Source of the DNA: an uncultured Verrucomicrobia subdivision 3 bacterium
Lineage (GTDB): Bacteria > Verrucomicrobiota > Verrucomicrobiae > Limisphaerales > UBA11358
Direction of reading: 5' to 3'
DNA length: 64,000 nucleotides
Assembly (NCBI GenBank): GCA_903921455.1
Contig: CAIXPZ010000234.1
Location: 1-64,000, forward strand
The first letter of the stretch is position 1. Every line of letters starts with the position of its first letter. The notes below the pieces were generated by a model. It was not told the origin of the DNA and ran no database searches. It saw only the letters and a program-made list of their open reading frames with translations. This document shows positions 36,571-46,484 of the stretch, in pieces. The position numbers were made by a program, and so were the translations under genes.

Positions 36571-37034
36571 CGCCGTCCCCGTCTCACGCGGCCGACGGCG
36601 TTGCCGGTGGGGCAAGGTGATGCCGGTGCGGGAGGAGCAGGCTTACTTGGGCGAACAACGCCAGTTTCTCGGGCTGTAGCGGATATCCCTGCGCGAGGGC
36701 CAGCAGATTGAGGTAAAGTTCCCGTTCCAGTGCCCGCCGCGCCTTCCACCGCGCGACTTCGGCGGCCGCTTTATGGCCGCTGGCCGTTCCGCTCGCCGTA
36801 TTCACCTGCCGCCATTGGTCACGCAGCGCCACGGCTTGCACCAGCACTCCCGGATCCAGCGCCGACCCCAGCATCCCACATTTTTGATGGCTATCTAAAT
36901 TGGGCAAGACCATTTCAGCGAGCCGATATGGCCTGCTAAAATTCGGAAGACCTTATTTGCAAAGGAAAAGCACTCGGCACGGCGTGTCACCTCATCCTTT
37001 TTGTTAGACGACACTACGGAATCGGGCGAAGCCC
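36571..37034. other. Intergenic region, possible gene remnant
   Basis: 464 bases without a convincing gene. On the minus strand an open stretch (36913 to 36584, 109 residues) contains VLVQAVALRDQWRQVNTASG and ARRALERELYLNLLALAQGY, which has the helical, Ala/Leu-rich look of a real protein fragment, but it lacks a good start and I know no family. It could be the decayed 3' part of a small gene. The right part (36900-37030) is mixed composition with nothing recognisable. Confidence 0.35.
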
Positions 37035-37925
37035 TTATTTGTCCACCGGCGAGAGCAGCCGGAATCCCTCCGGGTTTTTGGTGCCTATGAGATTGAAAAA
37101 GGGATCGTATTTCTCCACCACGTTGAAAAAACCATTGCTGTCGCCGCCGCGCCACACTTCGGTCACCACGCCGTTCTTAATAATTTCCCGTGTGGTCGTT
37201 ATTTTTGATCCGTTGGGCCTCACGTCAATCTGCTGGATAATGCCATTCGTATAGGTGCAGAACACATCAGGGACCCCATTAAAATCAGTATCCACCTCGG
37301 CTGTTACCGGCGAGGCATTGGAATAAATGACAAACTCATCAGCCTTTCCATCGAAGTTGTTGTCATATTCCACCTTGGCCATATGCCCGCGTTCGTAATA
37401 AATCCACGCATCCCATTTACCATCCAAATTCCGGTCTTTGCACGCATTAACGATTTGGCCATGCCAATATCCCACCGCTTCATAGCATTTGCCGGCGGCG
37501 GTGTAGGAATAATAGGGCTTGTCTCCCCTTTCTGTCCTGGCTGTCAACATCAGGCCAAGAAATATACCAATGCCGATACCTATGATAATTTGCACCCAGG
37601 CGAGCTTTTTCACTGGGCTCTTTTCCTCCGGCACTGAGGCAATGGCTTCGGTTTCGAGCTGATTAATCTCGGCGGGCGTGGGCAAGGAATCCAAAAGGGC
37701 GGTGGCGGCCTCGGCGTCGACGGTGCGGACGTTCAAACGCACGTCGGCGGCTGACGTAAGATTGGGATACATGCCCGCGCAATCATCGGCATTCAACCAG
37801 CAAGGAATGCCGTTGGCATTGAGCTTGGCGGCGGCCAGATCGGCAGCTTCGTTGCTGCCAAACAGACGGATGGTTTGTGTCTTCTCTTCGTCGTGAAGTC
37901 CACCGTTGGCGGATTCAGAAGACAT
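37035..37925 (-). CDS. DUF2007-domain membrane protein with EF-hand-like repeats
   Basis: 296 residues. Residues 15-80 resemble DUF2007 (TIRLFGSNEAADLAAAKLNA ... GIPCWLNADDCAG), a putative signal-transducing domain. A single membrane helix follows (WVQIIIGIGIGIFLGLML, about 110-127). The exposed C-terminal part has repeats with Ca2+-loop-like acidic motifs: DRNLDGKWDAW, DNNFDGKADEF and DTDFNGVPDVF, followed by related strands. It looks like an inner-membrane protein with a cytoplasmic DUF2007 domain and a periplasmic repeat domain. Function unknown. It is followed in the same direction after dnaN, nine bases away. Confidence 0.65.
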   Translation of the reverse strand: MSSESANGGLHDEEKTQTIRLFGSNEAADLAAAKLNANGIPCWLNADDCAGMYPNLTSAADVRLNVRTVDAEAATALLDSLPTPAEINQLETEAIASVPEEKSPVKKLAWVQIIIGIGIGIFLGLMLTARTERGDKPYYSYTAAGKCYEAVGYWHGQIVNACKDRNLDGKWDAWIYYERGHMAKVEYDNNFDGKADEFVIYSNASPVTAEVDTDFNGVPDVFCTYTNGIIQQIDVRPNGSKITTTREIIKNGVVTEVWRGGDSNGFFNVVEKYDPFFNLIGTKNPEGFRLLSPVDK

Positions 37926-37934
37926 TTAACCTAT

Positions 37935-39041
37935 TTAATTCAGCCGCATGGGCATCACGACGTAAAGGAACGGGCCGTTGATCTTGATGACGCCGGGGCT
38001 CAGCTCGTCAATGAGCTCGATAAACACTTCGTCTTCGGTGAGCGCGTTGAGCGGATCGATCAGATAGCGCGGATTGAAGGCGATGGCGAGTTCCTTGCCT
38101 TTGTAGTTGATGGCCATGGTTTCGCGGGCTTCGCCGACTTCGGGGGAGTTCGCGGTGATGGTGAGGACGTTCTTGCCAAAGGAAAGTTTGACGGAGTTGG
38201 CTTTCTCGCTGGTCATGATCTCCGCGCGGCGCAGGGCCTGCATGAGCTCCTCGCGGCCGACGGCGATGCGTTCCTTGGCCTCGCCGGGAATGACCTGGCG
38301 GTAGTTGGGATAGTTGCCTTCGATGAGCTTGGTGATGAGTAGGACGGAGAAGCCGGTTTCGTTCTTGAGCGCGAAGGAGGCCTGGTTTTCGCCGAACTTA
38401 AGTTCCACGTCGCCCTTGTCCTGCAGGAGCCGGTTGAGTTCGTTGATGGCCTTGGCGGGAACGATGAATTCTCCGGCGCTCTTCTCGGAAATCTCCACTT
38501 CCTCGTCCACGAGGGCGAGGCGGCGGCCGTCGGTGGCGACGAGGGTCATCTTGCCTTCCTTCAGGCTGAAGAAGATGCCGTTCAGGACGTAGCGGGACTC
38601 GTCGGTGGAGACGGCAAAGCTGGTCTTGCGGATCATCGAGCGGATGTTTTCCTGCGGCTGGGCTACTTTCTTGTCGTCTTTGAATTTCGGGAGCGGCGGG
38701 AATTCATCGGCGGCGAGGCCGTGGATCTTGAAGTAGGAGGAGCCGCTGCGGATGCTGGCGAGGTTCTTGTCGTCCACTTCGATTTCGATTTCTCCCTGGA
38801 GTTCGCGCACGATGCCGAAGAGCTTCTTCACGGGCAGCGTGGTGGCGCCGGGCTTGATGATCTTGGCCTCGACTTTGCAGGCGACGGTCACATCGAGGTC
38901 GGTGGCGGTGAATTCCACGTGACTGCCCTCGGCGCGGATGAGGACGTTGGAAAGGATGGGCAAGGTGGTGCGGGTGCTGACGACGTTTTGCACGGCCTGC
39001 AGCCCGGCGATGATCTGGTCCTTGGTAATCGTGATGTTCAT
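37935..39041 (-). CDS. dnaN: DNA polymerase III beta subunit (sliding clamp)
   Basis: 368 residues, standard length. Three clamp domains are visible, with start MNITITKDQIIAGLQAVQNV, TTLPILSNVLI, FAVSTDESRYVLNGIFF, VATDGRRLAL and the C-terminal VVMPMRLN, the conserved PMRL end of bacterial clamps. It tethers polymerases to DNA. It is not beside dnaA or recF here; instead a DUF2007 gene follows and a cysteine desulfurase precedes it. The A+T-rich upstream gap has DnaA-box-like sequences. Confidence 0.96.
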   Translation of the reverse strand: MNITITKDQIIAGLQAVQNVVSTRTTLPILSNVLIRAEGSHVEFTATDLDVTVACKVEAKIIKPGATTLPVKKLFGIVRELQGEIEIEVDDKNLASIRSGSSYFKIHGLAADEFPPLPKFKDDKKVAQPQENIRSMIRKTSFAVSTDESRYVLNGIFFSLKEGKMTLVATDGRRLALVDEEVEISEKSAGEFIVPAKAINELNRLLQDKGDVELKFGENQASFALKNETGFSVLLITKLIEGNYPNYRQVIPGEAKERIAVGREELMQALRRAEIMTSEKANSVKLSFGKNVLTITANSPEVGEARETMAINYKGKELAIAFNPRYLIDPLNALTEDEVFIELIDELSPGVIKINGPFLYVVMPMRLN

Positions 39042-39231
39042 GCGCGATATAATATTCTGTCTTCTTTAAAAAATTCTATTCTTATTAAGAGCTGTGAACA
39101 AGCCTAACAACTTCCAACGGCTTAATCATCACCGGCCGAATGTTACGTTTTCAAGTGCGACCAGTTCAAGCTATACTAGCCAGAAAAAATAAAAAGTTAA
39201 AGTTGTTGGTGCTATCCACAATTCATTCACA
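39042..39231. other. A+T-rich region upstream of dnaN with DnaA-box-like sites
   Basis: Between dnaN and the cysteine desulfurase stop there are three near matches to the DnaA box TTATNCACA: TGTGAACAA (39093-39101, complement TTGTTCACA), CTATCCACA (39212-39220) and TCATTCACA (39223-39231); the last two are 11 bp apart. A-rich and T-rich runs lie at 39062-39090 and 39184-39200. It could be a replication origin, or only a DnaA-regulated dnaN promoter. TATTAT seven bases before the dnaN ATG (minus strand) is a possible -10. Confidence 0.3.
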
Positions 39232-40393
39232 AACGGCTGCCAGCTTTTCCGGCGAGTTGTGCGCGGCGGATGACTTCGGGCAAAACTGAGCAGACATAAT
39301 CCACATCCGACCCGGTCGAATCCCGGCCGAGCGAAAATCTTACGAGGGAATTGGCCGCTGCCTTTCTACCCGTCGCCAGAATGACGTGGCTCGGCTCCAA
39401 TGAACCCGCCGAACAGGCCGAACCGCTCGAAGCGCAAATGCCTTCCATGTCCAAGCCCGCCATCAGCGCGATGCCATCCGTGCCGCGCACGACGAAAGCC
39501 ACGGTATTCGCCAGACACTGCGCGCGCGGACTGATGAGCTCGCAGCCGTCTATTTTTTCGATGGCGGAAATGAGTTTATCGGAAAGCAAAGCCAGTCTGG
39601 CCCGTTCGAAAACCGCCGGTTTGACAAATAATTCCAGCGCCGCGACCAGACCGATGATGGCCGGCAGGTTTTCCGTGCCGGCGCGGCGCTCATTTTCATG
39701 GCCGCCGCCGAATAGGATCGGGTCCGGATGCAACGGCGACTTGATGTAGAGCAAACCCGCGCCTTTCGGTCCATGAAACTTGTGGGCGCAGACCGTAACC
39801 AAATCCGCGTTGAACTGGCTGAGGTTTTCCAAGGGTTCCTTGCCGAACCACTGCACAGCGTCGGTATGAAACAGGATGGCGCGTTCGCGACATAGCGCGC
39901 CGAGCTCCGCGACGGGCTGAAGCGTGCCGATTTCATTGTTCGCCGCCATCACAGAAACCAAAACGGTGTCGGGGCGGATGGCTTTGTTCAGCTCCGCGAC
40001 GGAAACGCGCCCATCGCCGTCAACAGGAAGTCGAGAAACCGTAAAACCCTCATTCTTTTCGAGATAATCAAAGCACTGGAGCACGGCATGATGTTCGATG
40101 GCCGAGGTAATGAGATGTTTGCCCTTCGCCTTGAGTGCCCGCGCCGTGCCGAAGATGGCGAGATTGTTGGCTTCCGTGCCGCCGCTGGTGAAAATGATCT
40201 CGCTCGGTTTGGTGCCTAGAAATTTTGCCGCCCGATCGCGGGCATCGTCCAGCAGCGCCCGCGCCTTGCGGCCGACGTGGTGGACGGAAGAGGGATTGCC
40301 CCAGATTTCACCAAGAAAAGGCAGCATCACCTCGCGCACCGCCGGATCCAGCGGGGTCGTGGCGTTGTAATCAAAATATACCGTGCGCGGCAC
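39227..40393 (-). CDS. Cysteine desulfurase, NifS/IscS family
   Basis: 388 residues of the class V aminotransferase fold. Start MPRTVYFDYNATTPLDPAVR; SGGTEANNLAI; pyridoxal-phosphate Lys205 in VCAHKFHGPKGAG; and catalytic Cys327 in the loop CASSGSACSAGSLEPSHV. The loop and the RFSLGR phrase place it in the IscS/NifS group that supplies sulfur for Fe-S clusters and tRNA thiolation. No iscU or mnmA is adjacent. Its start is divergent from the subtilisin-like gene, with 104 bases between. Confidence 0.93.
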   Translation of the reverse strand: MPRTVYFDYNATTPLDPAVREVMLPFLGEIWGNPSSVHHVGRKARALLDDARDRAAKFLGTKPSEIIFTSGGTEANNLAIFGTARALKAKGKHLITSAIEHHAVLQCFDYLEKNEGFTVSRLPVDGDGRVSVAELNKAIRPDTVLVSVMAANNEIGTLQPVAELGALCRERAILFHTDAVQWFGKEPLENLSQFNADLVTVCAHKFHGPKGAGLLYIKSPLHPDPILFGGGHENERRAGTENLPAIIGLVAALELFVKPAVFERARLALLSDKLISAIEKIDGCELISPRAQCLANTVAFVVRGTDGIALMAGLDMEGICASSGSACSAGSLEPSHVILATGRKAAANSLVRFSLGRDSTGSDVDYVCSVLPEVIRRAQLAGKAGSRL

Positions 40394-40497
40394 GGTGGTA
40401 AAGTAGGAGACGGCGCGGGATGGCTCAAAACAAAAACCCGAGAATCGGCAGCCACTTCGGAATTGCCTAATGCGCGAAGTAAGAGTATCGGTTTAAG

Positions 40498-43400
40498 GTG
40501 TATTCCCGCAGCGTTAGTCGAACCAGTGGCCTGTTGTTGACGGCAGGCTTGCTCCTTTTCCAAGTAGGAATATCGGTTGAGGCTAAAACCATCCGGCTGC
40601 GTAACGAGAATATTGAGACCGATTCCCCCACCAATCGCGCCGCGATGGCCGTTCAAAAGCGCGCCCAAGCGGTTGTTTCCGGACTTTATCTTATCCAGTT
40701 CAGCGGTGCACTTGAACCAGGCCAGCGCGCGGAGTTACTTAAGGCTGGCGTGGAGTTGATCAAATATGTTCCAGATGACGCTTTTATTGCCAAACTCAAC
40801 AACGTGACGCCGGCCAGCGTCGGGACATTGAGCTATGTAACATGGGTCGGGCCGTATCGGAAGGAATTCAAACTAAATCCACAGCTGGCTAAAGTTGCGC
40901 AGCTGGCGGCGCAGACGAATGAGCCGGTCAGCGTCAGCATCTTGCTTTCACCAACCGCAACAACGGCGGAAATATCCTCCGTGCGCTCGCATGTCGCGAG
41001 GGTTCAGCATGAAAGTAAATTGCGTCAAGGCATCATCATGCGCGGGGAATTATCGCCGGGACAACTCGACGCGCTCGCGCAATCCGGCGTGGTGTTATGG
41101 GTCGAGCGCGCGCCCAAAAGAAAAATCGTGGACGAGGCGGCGGCGAAAATTGTGGGCGGTGACGACGGCAATATCGCCACGCGCACGATGACGCAGCAAC
41201 TTGGCTTCGACGGCACCGGCGTGACGGTTTGCGTGGCGGACACCGGCCTCGATACTGGAAATACGAACACGATGCATCCTGATTTGAAAGGGCGCGTGAC
41301 GGGCTTCAAATATTACGGCAGCAACATAACGGATGGCTCCGATGGCTATGGTCACGGAACCCATTGCGCGGGCATCGTGGCGGGCAATGCGGCGTCGGGC
41401 GAGACCGATCCGGAAACGCTGCAATTTTACGGGCTGGGCGTCGCGTCTGGAGCGAACATTTTTGTGGAACGGATTTTCGACGACAACGCCGGCGAGGCGA
41501 ATCCATTTCCGGCGGATGAAACGCTGACCCACGACGCCGTGCGCGCCGGTGCGAAGGTGGGTTCGAATAGTTGGGGCAACGACGTGCAGGGCGAATACGA
41601 TTTGGATTGCGCGCAGTTCGATGAACTTGTGCGCGACGCGGATGCCGGCACGGCCGGTTATCAGCCATACATCCTGGAATTTTCCGCCGGCAACGCGGGA
41701 CCGAATTCGCAGACGGTTGGGAGTCCGGCGTGCGCGAAAAATGTCATTGCCACCGGCGCTTCGGATAACGACCCGGCCACGCTCTCTTCAACTTACGGAC
41801 TCTATGCGGATGGCCGCGACACAATGGCGGATTTTTCCAGTCGCGGACCGTGCGCGGATGGTCGCATCAAGCCAGATGTGGTCGCGCCAGGAACGTGGAT
41901 TGCTTCCGCCGCTTCGGCTAATGCGCTGAATCTCGCCAACACCTCGTGGACGGTCATTGATGATCTGTATGTGTTCATGGGCGGCACGAGCATGAGTGGT
42001 CCGCACGCCGCGGGCGCGGCGGCGATTTTCGTGCAGTTCTACAAATTCACGCACACGAATGCGATTCCATCGCCCGCGCTGACCAAAGCCGCGTTGATCA
42101 ATTCGGCGGAAGAACTCAACCAAAGCAACGGCGGGCCTGCTCCGGCACCGAACAACGACGAAGGTTGGGGCCGCATCACCCTGACCAATATCATCAACAC
42201 CAATATCGCCACCGCGCCGCGTGCCTATGTTTTTGTGGATCAAACCACACTGCTCACCAACAGCCAGGTTTTCACGCAGCATATTTTTGTGCGCGGCACC
42301 GGTCAGCCGCTGAAGGTGACGATGGACTATACCGATGTCCCGGGATTTCCCGGCGCGTTGCCGGCACTGGTGAACGATCTCGATCTCGAAGTCGTCGCGC
42401 CGGACGGCACGCTGTATCGCGGCAATCAATTCGGCGCGGGCGAATCCGTGGCCAACTCGCCCACGACCGACAAGTTGAATAACGTCGAGGGAGTTTTTAT
42501 CACGACGCCCGCCGCCGGCGACTGGCAGGTCCGCGTGCGAGCCACCAGAATAGTTTCGGACGCGCTCACCAACACGGCGGTGGCGGATCAGGATTTTGCG
42601 CTTGTGGTATCGGGCGATCTGGCACGGACGGGCACAGGCTTGATCTTGCTCGACCGTCCGGCATACACCGCCCCCGGCGTGATGCAGCTCACTGTTTTCG
42701 ACGCCGCGCGCGCGGCGAGCAACAGTGTGTCGGTGCTCGTCACGAATCTTTCGTTGCACACCGGGATCACCAAAATTTTGAGCGCGCATGGAAGTTATGG
42801 CGCGTTCACCGGTGCGGTGACGACGGTGACCGGCACGGCGGGCGCGGGACAAATCCAAATTGCGAACGGAAATTCGCTCGAAGCGGATTATCTTGACGCT
42901 GGCAGCAGCAAACGCAGCGCGACGGCCGTGGGCGATTTGACGGCACCGACCATCAGCGGAGTCGCCGACACCACGGATCTGGGCGTGTTGACGCTCACTT
43001 GGACCACCAGCGAACCCGCGACGTCATTCGTGCGCTACGGAACAAACCCGGCCAACCTCAATTTGTCGGTTTCCAATAATACGCTCGTCACCACCCATGT
43101 GGTGAAATTGAGCCATTTGATTCCCGGCAAAACCTATTATTATTCGGTGAGCTCCACCGATGCTGCCGGCAACGCGGCGACGAACAACAATGGTGGGGTG
43201 AATTTCACCTTCATCGGCATCGCGACGCCGACTGTCTTGCTCGTGGACGCATATGACACCGCGGCCGAAGAGGCAAATGGAGCGACAGTGATTCCGGACA
43301 GCACTTATACTAACACGCTCAACGCGGCGGGCATCAGCTACGGCTTTTGGAAAGTGAATACGCGCGGCGGTTATCCGCAGCTCGCCGATTTGAAACCGTA

Positions 43401-45765
43401 TCCGGTGGTGATGTGGCGCACGACGGATGACGTGGTGAATTACGGAGTGGATGCCGATAGTTTGCCTGATCCGACTGCAACCAATAACACATTGAGCGCG
43501 CAACAGCAGTTAATGATTCAGAACTATCTTAATGATGGCGGTTCGTTCTTCATGGCGTCGATGGGAATCCTGACGCAGCTCGGCGATGTGCCTTTCCGCC
43601 ATGATGTGTTGCGCGTGGCCGGCTTCCGACAAAATTCCTCGCCGCCCTTTCCCTGTTCGGATTGCGATGAAGACGCCGGCGTGTCCGGTATTTTTGGCGG
43701 CGCGGGAACAATAGCGAACGGAATTTATCAGACGCTGAACTACGCGAATTATCCGAGCTTCGACGACGGGCTCGGCGATTTCTTCGGCCCAGATTTTTCG
43801 GACACCTTCACGCCGTCACCGGATGCGCTCACCGTGGCGTTATCGACGGACACAGGAAATCCCTGTGGCGTGAGTTATCCCGCGCCGGGCGTGGACAGCC
43901 CGGGCCGGGTCGTGTTTCTCTCCTTCCCGTTTGATGCGCTGCCGACGAGCGGCGCTTCCAACAATGCCGCCGCGCTGTTAAAAAACGCCATCGCGTTTCT
44001 GGCGCCAGGCGCGGACGGACGCGGCGTGGTCTTACTCGACAATTCCGTTTACACGACGAATCTGCTGGTGACGGTGCAGGTCGGTGACGCTGATCTCACC
44101 GGCGCGGGCACCACGACGGTGACGTTCGGCACGAGTTCGCGCACAAACCGCACCACCATCACACTCTACGAGACGACACATCAGGGCTTGTTCTCAGGCT
44201 ATCTCACGCTCGTTGCCGGCACTGCGGGGGCAAATCAATTGCGCGTGCAGAACGGCGACACCATCATCGCGACTTACACCGACGCCTCGCCCGCGAGCAA
44301 CGTCGTCGTGACCGCGCTGGTGGACACCGTGCCGCCTGCCATTACGAACGTCCTGGCGGTAACGGATTATTACAACGCGCAGATCACGTGGAAAACTTCC
44401 AAGCCATCCGACTCGGCGGTGCAATTCAACGAAGTCAGCCAGCCGCCCGCGAACGTCGTGTATGCTGCCGCGTTGGTCACGAATCATGTTGTCACTCTCA
44501 ACGGCCTGCTGCCGAACCGCACGTATCATTACGCCGTCATCAGCCGCGATCAGGCCGGCAATACGACGGTGGATGACAAGGGCGGAATTTATTATACGTT
44601 TGCGACGCTCACCGCGCCGAAGCCCCCCTGGTTCGACAATCTTGAAGGCGACACCAGCGGCTGGACGGTCGTGCCGGATAATTCGACTGGCACCGAAACC
44701 AACTGGACATTTGGCACGCCCAGCAACGGGTTGATCAGCAGCGCCCACTCTGGCACGAACACCTGGGGCTGCCCACTTAAAACCAGCTCCTCCTTGTTCC
44801 TCGTCAGTTCGTATCTTTATGCGCCGATCATTGATTTGGCGGGATTGTCGAGCGCCACCTTAAGTTTCTGGCATGTCTGTGATTTCAGCCGCACAGATCC
44901 CACTTTTGGCATTCCCTGCGAGGACGGCATCATTTACATCAGCACGAACAGAAGCGTACCGCCGCAAAATCTTCCCATCTATCTCGACTACGAGGGCGAC
45001 GCCACCGCTGGCTGGAAAAACGAGACCGTGGATTTGACGCCGTTCGTCGGCAAGACCATTCAAGTGGTGTTTTATTATGAGGGCGTCAACATCGGCGAGC
45101 CGCTTTATGGCTGGACGATTGATGACATTGCCATCACCGGCGTCGTCGCTGGCGGTAACATCACCATCACGAAAAATCTCGGCCAGGGTGGATGGACGCT
45201 CGCCACGCGTTCGGCGCTGGGCCCCACACCGGTTGCGACGGGCGTCGCGCCATCCACCACGTTAACAAATATGCCGCCCGCGAACTACGTCGTGCAATTC
45301 GGCGATGTGCCGTATTACCTCACGCCGGACAATCAGACGAACACGCTCGCGATGGACGCGACCATCAATTTCACCGGCAACTACACATTCCCCGACGTGA
45401 ATCACAACGGAATTTCCGACGCTTGGGAAATTGAATTATTTGGCGGCGTCACCACCAACCGCACGGTTCAGTCCGATTCCGATCACGACGGCATGACCGA
45501 TTATGCGGAATTTATCGCCGGCACCGACCCAACCAATGCCGCCTCGCGGTTTTATTTCACCGGCGAAACCATCCAGAGCAACCGCCTGGTGCAGATGCAG
45601 TGGACCGTGGTCACCAACCGGCTGTATCAGGTCTTTAGTTCCAGCAATTTTTCCAGCTGGGTCACGAACACGCCCTGGATGCAGGCTTCCAATAGCCCCA
45701 CGATGAATTACCCCGTCACCAACTCCGGCGGCGCACGGTTCTATCGCGTTCAAGTGGTGCCTTGA
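40498..45765 (+). CDS. Giant secreted subtilisin-like protease (S8) with FN3-like and TSP3-like modules
   Basis: 1755 residues, GTG start, signal peptide (SGLLLTAGLLLFQVGISVEA). A propeptide-like region runs to about 225. The S8 catalytic domain (about 235-545) has Asp248 in CVADTGLDT, His286 in GYGHGTHCAG and Ser498 in GGTSMSGPHAAG. Then follow a P-type beta-sandwich (570-705), an FN3-like domain (about 818-910: TWTTSEPATSFVRYG), a roughly 250-residue region with DGGSFFMAS, a second FN3-like domain (about 1280), a MAM/choice-of-anchor-like domain (1378-1545), a Ca2+-binding TSP3-like stretch (about 1636: DVNHNGISDAWEI) and the shared C-terminal module ending ARFYRVQVVP. It probably degrades extracellular protein. 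Confidence 0.88.
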   Translation: MYSRSVSRTSGLLLTAGLLLFQVGISVEAKTIRLRNENIETDSPTNRAAMAVQKRAQAVVSGLYLIQFSGALEPGQRAELLKAGVELIKYVPDDAFIAKLNNVTPASVGTLSYVTWVGPYRKEFKLNPQLAKVAQLAAQTNEPVSVSILLSPTATTAEISSVRSHVARVQHESKLRQGIIMRGELSPGQLDALAQSGVVLWVERAPKRKIVDEAAAKIVGGDDGNIATRTMTQQLGFDGTGVTVCVADTGLDTGNTNTMHPDLKGRVTGFKYYGSNITDGSDGYGHGTHCAGIVAGNAASGETDPETLQFYGLGVASGANIFVERIFDDNAGEANPFPADETLTHDAVRAGAKVGSNSWGNDVQGEYDLDCAQFDELVRDADAGTAGYQPYILEFSAGNAGPNSQTVGSPACAKNVIATGASDNDPATLSSTYGLYADGRDTMADFSSRGPCADGRIKPDVVAPGTWIASAASANALNLANTSWTVIDDLYVFMGGTSMSGPHAAGAAAIFVQFYKFTHTNAIPSPALTKAALINSAEELNQSNGGPAPAPNNDEGWGRITLTNIINTNIATAPRAYVFVDQTTLLTNSQVFTQHIFVRGTGQPLKVTMDYTDVPGFPGALPALVNDLDLEVVAPDGTLYRGNQFGAGESVANSPTTDKLNNVEGVFITTPAAGDWQVRVRATRIVSDALTNTAVADQDFALVVSGDLARTGTGLILLDRPAYTAPGVMQLTVFDAARAASNSVSVLVTNLSLHTGITKILSAHGSYGAFTGAVTTVTGTAGAGQIQIANGNSLEADYLDAGSSKRSATAVGDLTAPTISGVADTTDLGVLTLTWTTSEPATSFVRYGTNPANLNLSVSNNTLVTTHVVKLSHLIPGKTYYYSVSSTDAAGNAATNNNGGVNFTFIGIATPTVLLVDAYDTAAEEANGATVIPDSTYTNTLNAAGISYGFWKVNTRGGYPQLADLKPYPVVMWRTTDDVVNYGVDADSLPDPTATNNTLSAQQQLMIQNYLNDGGSFFMASMGILTQLGDVPFRHDVLRVAGFRQNSSPPFPCSDCDEDAGVSGIFGGAGTIANGIYQTLNYANYPSFDDGLGDFFGPDFSDTFTPSPDALTVALSTDTGNPCGVSYPAPGVDSPGRVVFLSFPFDALPTSGASNNAAALLKNAIAFLAPGADGRGVVLLDNSVYTTNLLVTVQVGDADLTGAGTTTVTFGTSSRTNRTTITLYETTHQGLFSGYLTLVAGTAGANQLRVQNGDTIIATYTDASPASNVVVTALVDTVPPAITNVLAVTDYYNAQITWKTSKPSDSAVQFNEVSQPPANVVYAAALVTNHVVTLNGLLPNRTYHYAVISRDQAGNTTVDDKGGIYYTFATLTAPKPPWFDNLEGDTSGWTVVPDNSTGTETNWTFGTPSNGLISSAHSGTNTWGCPLKTSSSLFLVSSYLYAPIIDLAGLSSATLSFWHVCDFSRTDPTFGIPCEDGIIYISTNRSVPPQNLPIYLDYEGDATAGWKNETVDLTPFVGKTIQVVFYYEGVNIGEPLYGWTIDDIAITGVVAGGNITITKNLGQGGWTLATRSALGPTPVATGVAPSTTLTNMPPANYVVQFGDVPYYLTPDNQTNTLAMDATINFTGNYTFPDVNHNGISDAWEIELFGGVTTNRTVQSDSDHDGMTDYAEFIAGTDPTNAASRFYFTGETIQSNRLVQMQWTVVTNRLYQVFSSSNFSSWVTNTPWMQASNSPTMNYPVTNSGGARFYRVQVVP

Positions 45766-45857
45766 TTTCGGAGTGATGCCATCCTGGGCGCATTCCGTCA
45801 ATGCAATGGAAACACAGTTGAGCTTTTTCTTCTGAAGTGGAATGCTGTTGTCGGCGC

Positions 45858-46481
45858 ATGAGTATCCGAGTAAAAATTTGTGGAATCACCAGCGTGGCCG
45901 ATGGTGTTGCCGCTGCCGAAGCGGGCGCGGACATGATCGGGCTGATGCTATATGAAGGCAGTCCGCGGCAGATCACGATCGCGCAGGCGGCGGGGATTGC
46001 CCGCGCCCTGCCGCCGTTCGTGCTGCGCGTCGGTGTGTTCGTGAATCCTGATCCGGATTTCGTCACCCGGGCCATCGGCGACTGCGGCTTGAGTCTGCTG
46101 CAATTCCATGGCGACGAGGATTCGGATTTCTGCACGCAATTCGGAGTGATGAGCATGAAAGCTCTGCGCGTGCGCGACGCAGAATCACTGAAAACACTGG
46201 AGCATTATCATACCGACGCATTTTTGCTGGATGCCTATTCCAAGGCCGGCCTCGGCGGCACCGGGGAAAAGTTCAACTGGAACCTGGCGGTGGCAGCGCA
46301 GCAGTATGGCAAGCCGGTTTTTCTCGCCGGCGGACTTACGCCGGAAAACGTGGCGGACGCGGTGCGGCAGGTGCGGCCGTTTGCCGTGGACGTTTCCAGC
46401 GGCGTGGAAGCTGCGCCCGGAAAAAAAGACGCCGCCAAAGTCCGCGCGTTTATTCAGGCGGCGAAGTCGGTAAAAACATAA
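45858..46481 (+). CDS. trpF: Phosphoribosylanthranilate isomerase
   Basis: From the ATG at 45858 the protein reads MSIRVKICGITSVADGVAAA, the standard TrpF start with the catalytic Cys in KICG; a GTG 21 bases upstream would add seven unlikely residues. Later motifs fit: LQFHGDED, DAYSKAGLGGTGEKFNW (phosphate-binding GGTG), FLAGGLTPENV and VDVSSGVE. It catalyses the third tryptophan-synthesis step. The other trp genes in the window, trpB2 and trpB, are 8-10 kb away, so the pathway is dispersed. Confidence 0.95.
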   Translation: MSIRVKICGITSVADGVAAAEAGADMIGLMLYEGSPRQITIAQAAGIARALPPFVLRVGVFVNPDPDFVTRAIGDCGLSLLQFHGDEDSDFCTQFGVMSMKALRVRDAESLKTLEHYHTDAFLLDAYSKAGLGGTGEKFNWNLAVAAQQYGKPVFLAGGLTPENVADAVRQVRPFAVDVSSGVEAAPGKKDAAKVRAFIQAAKSVKT

Positions 46482-46484
46482 AAA

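Noticed and set aside
36584..36913. 109-codon minus-strand gene
   Set aside because: No good start or family; listed only as a possible remnant within the intergenic entry.
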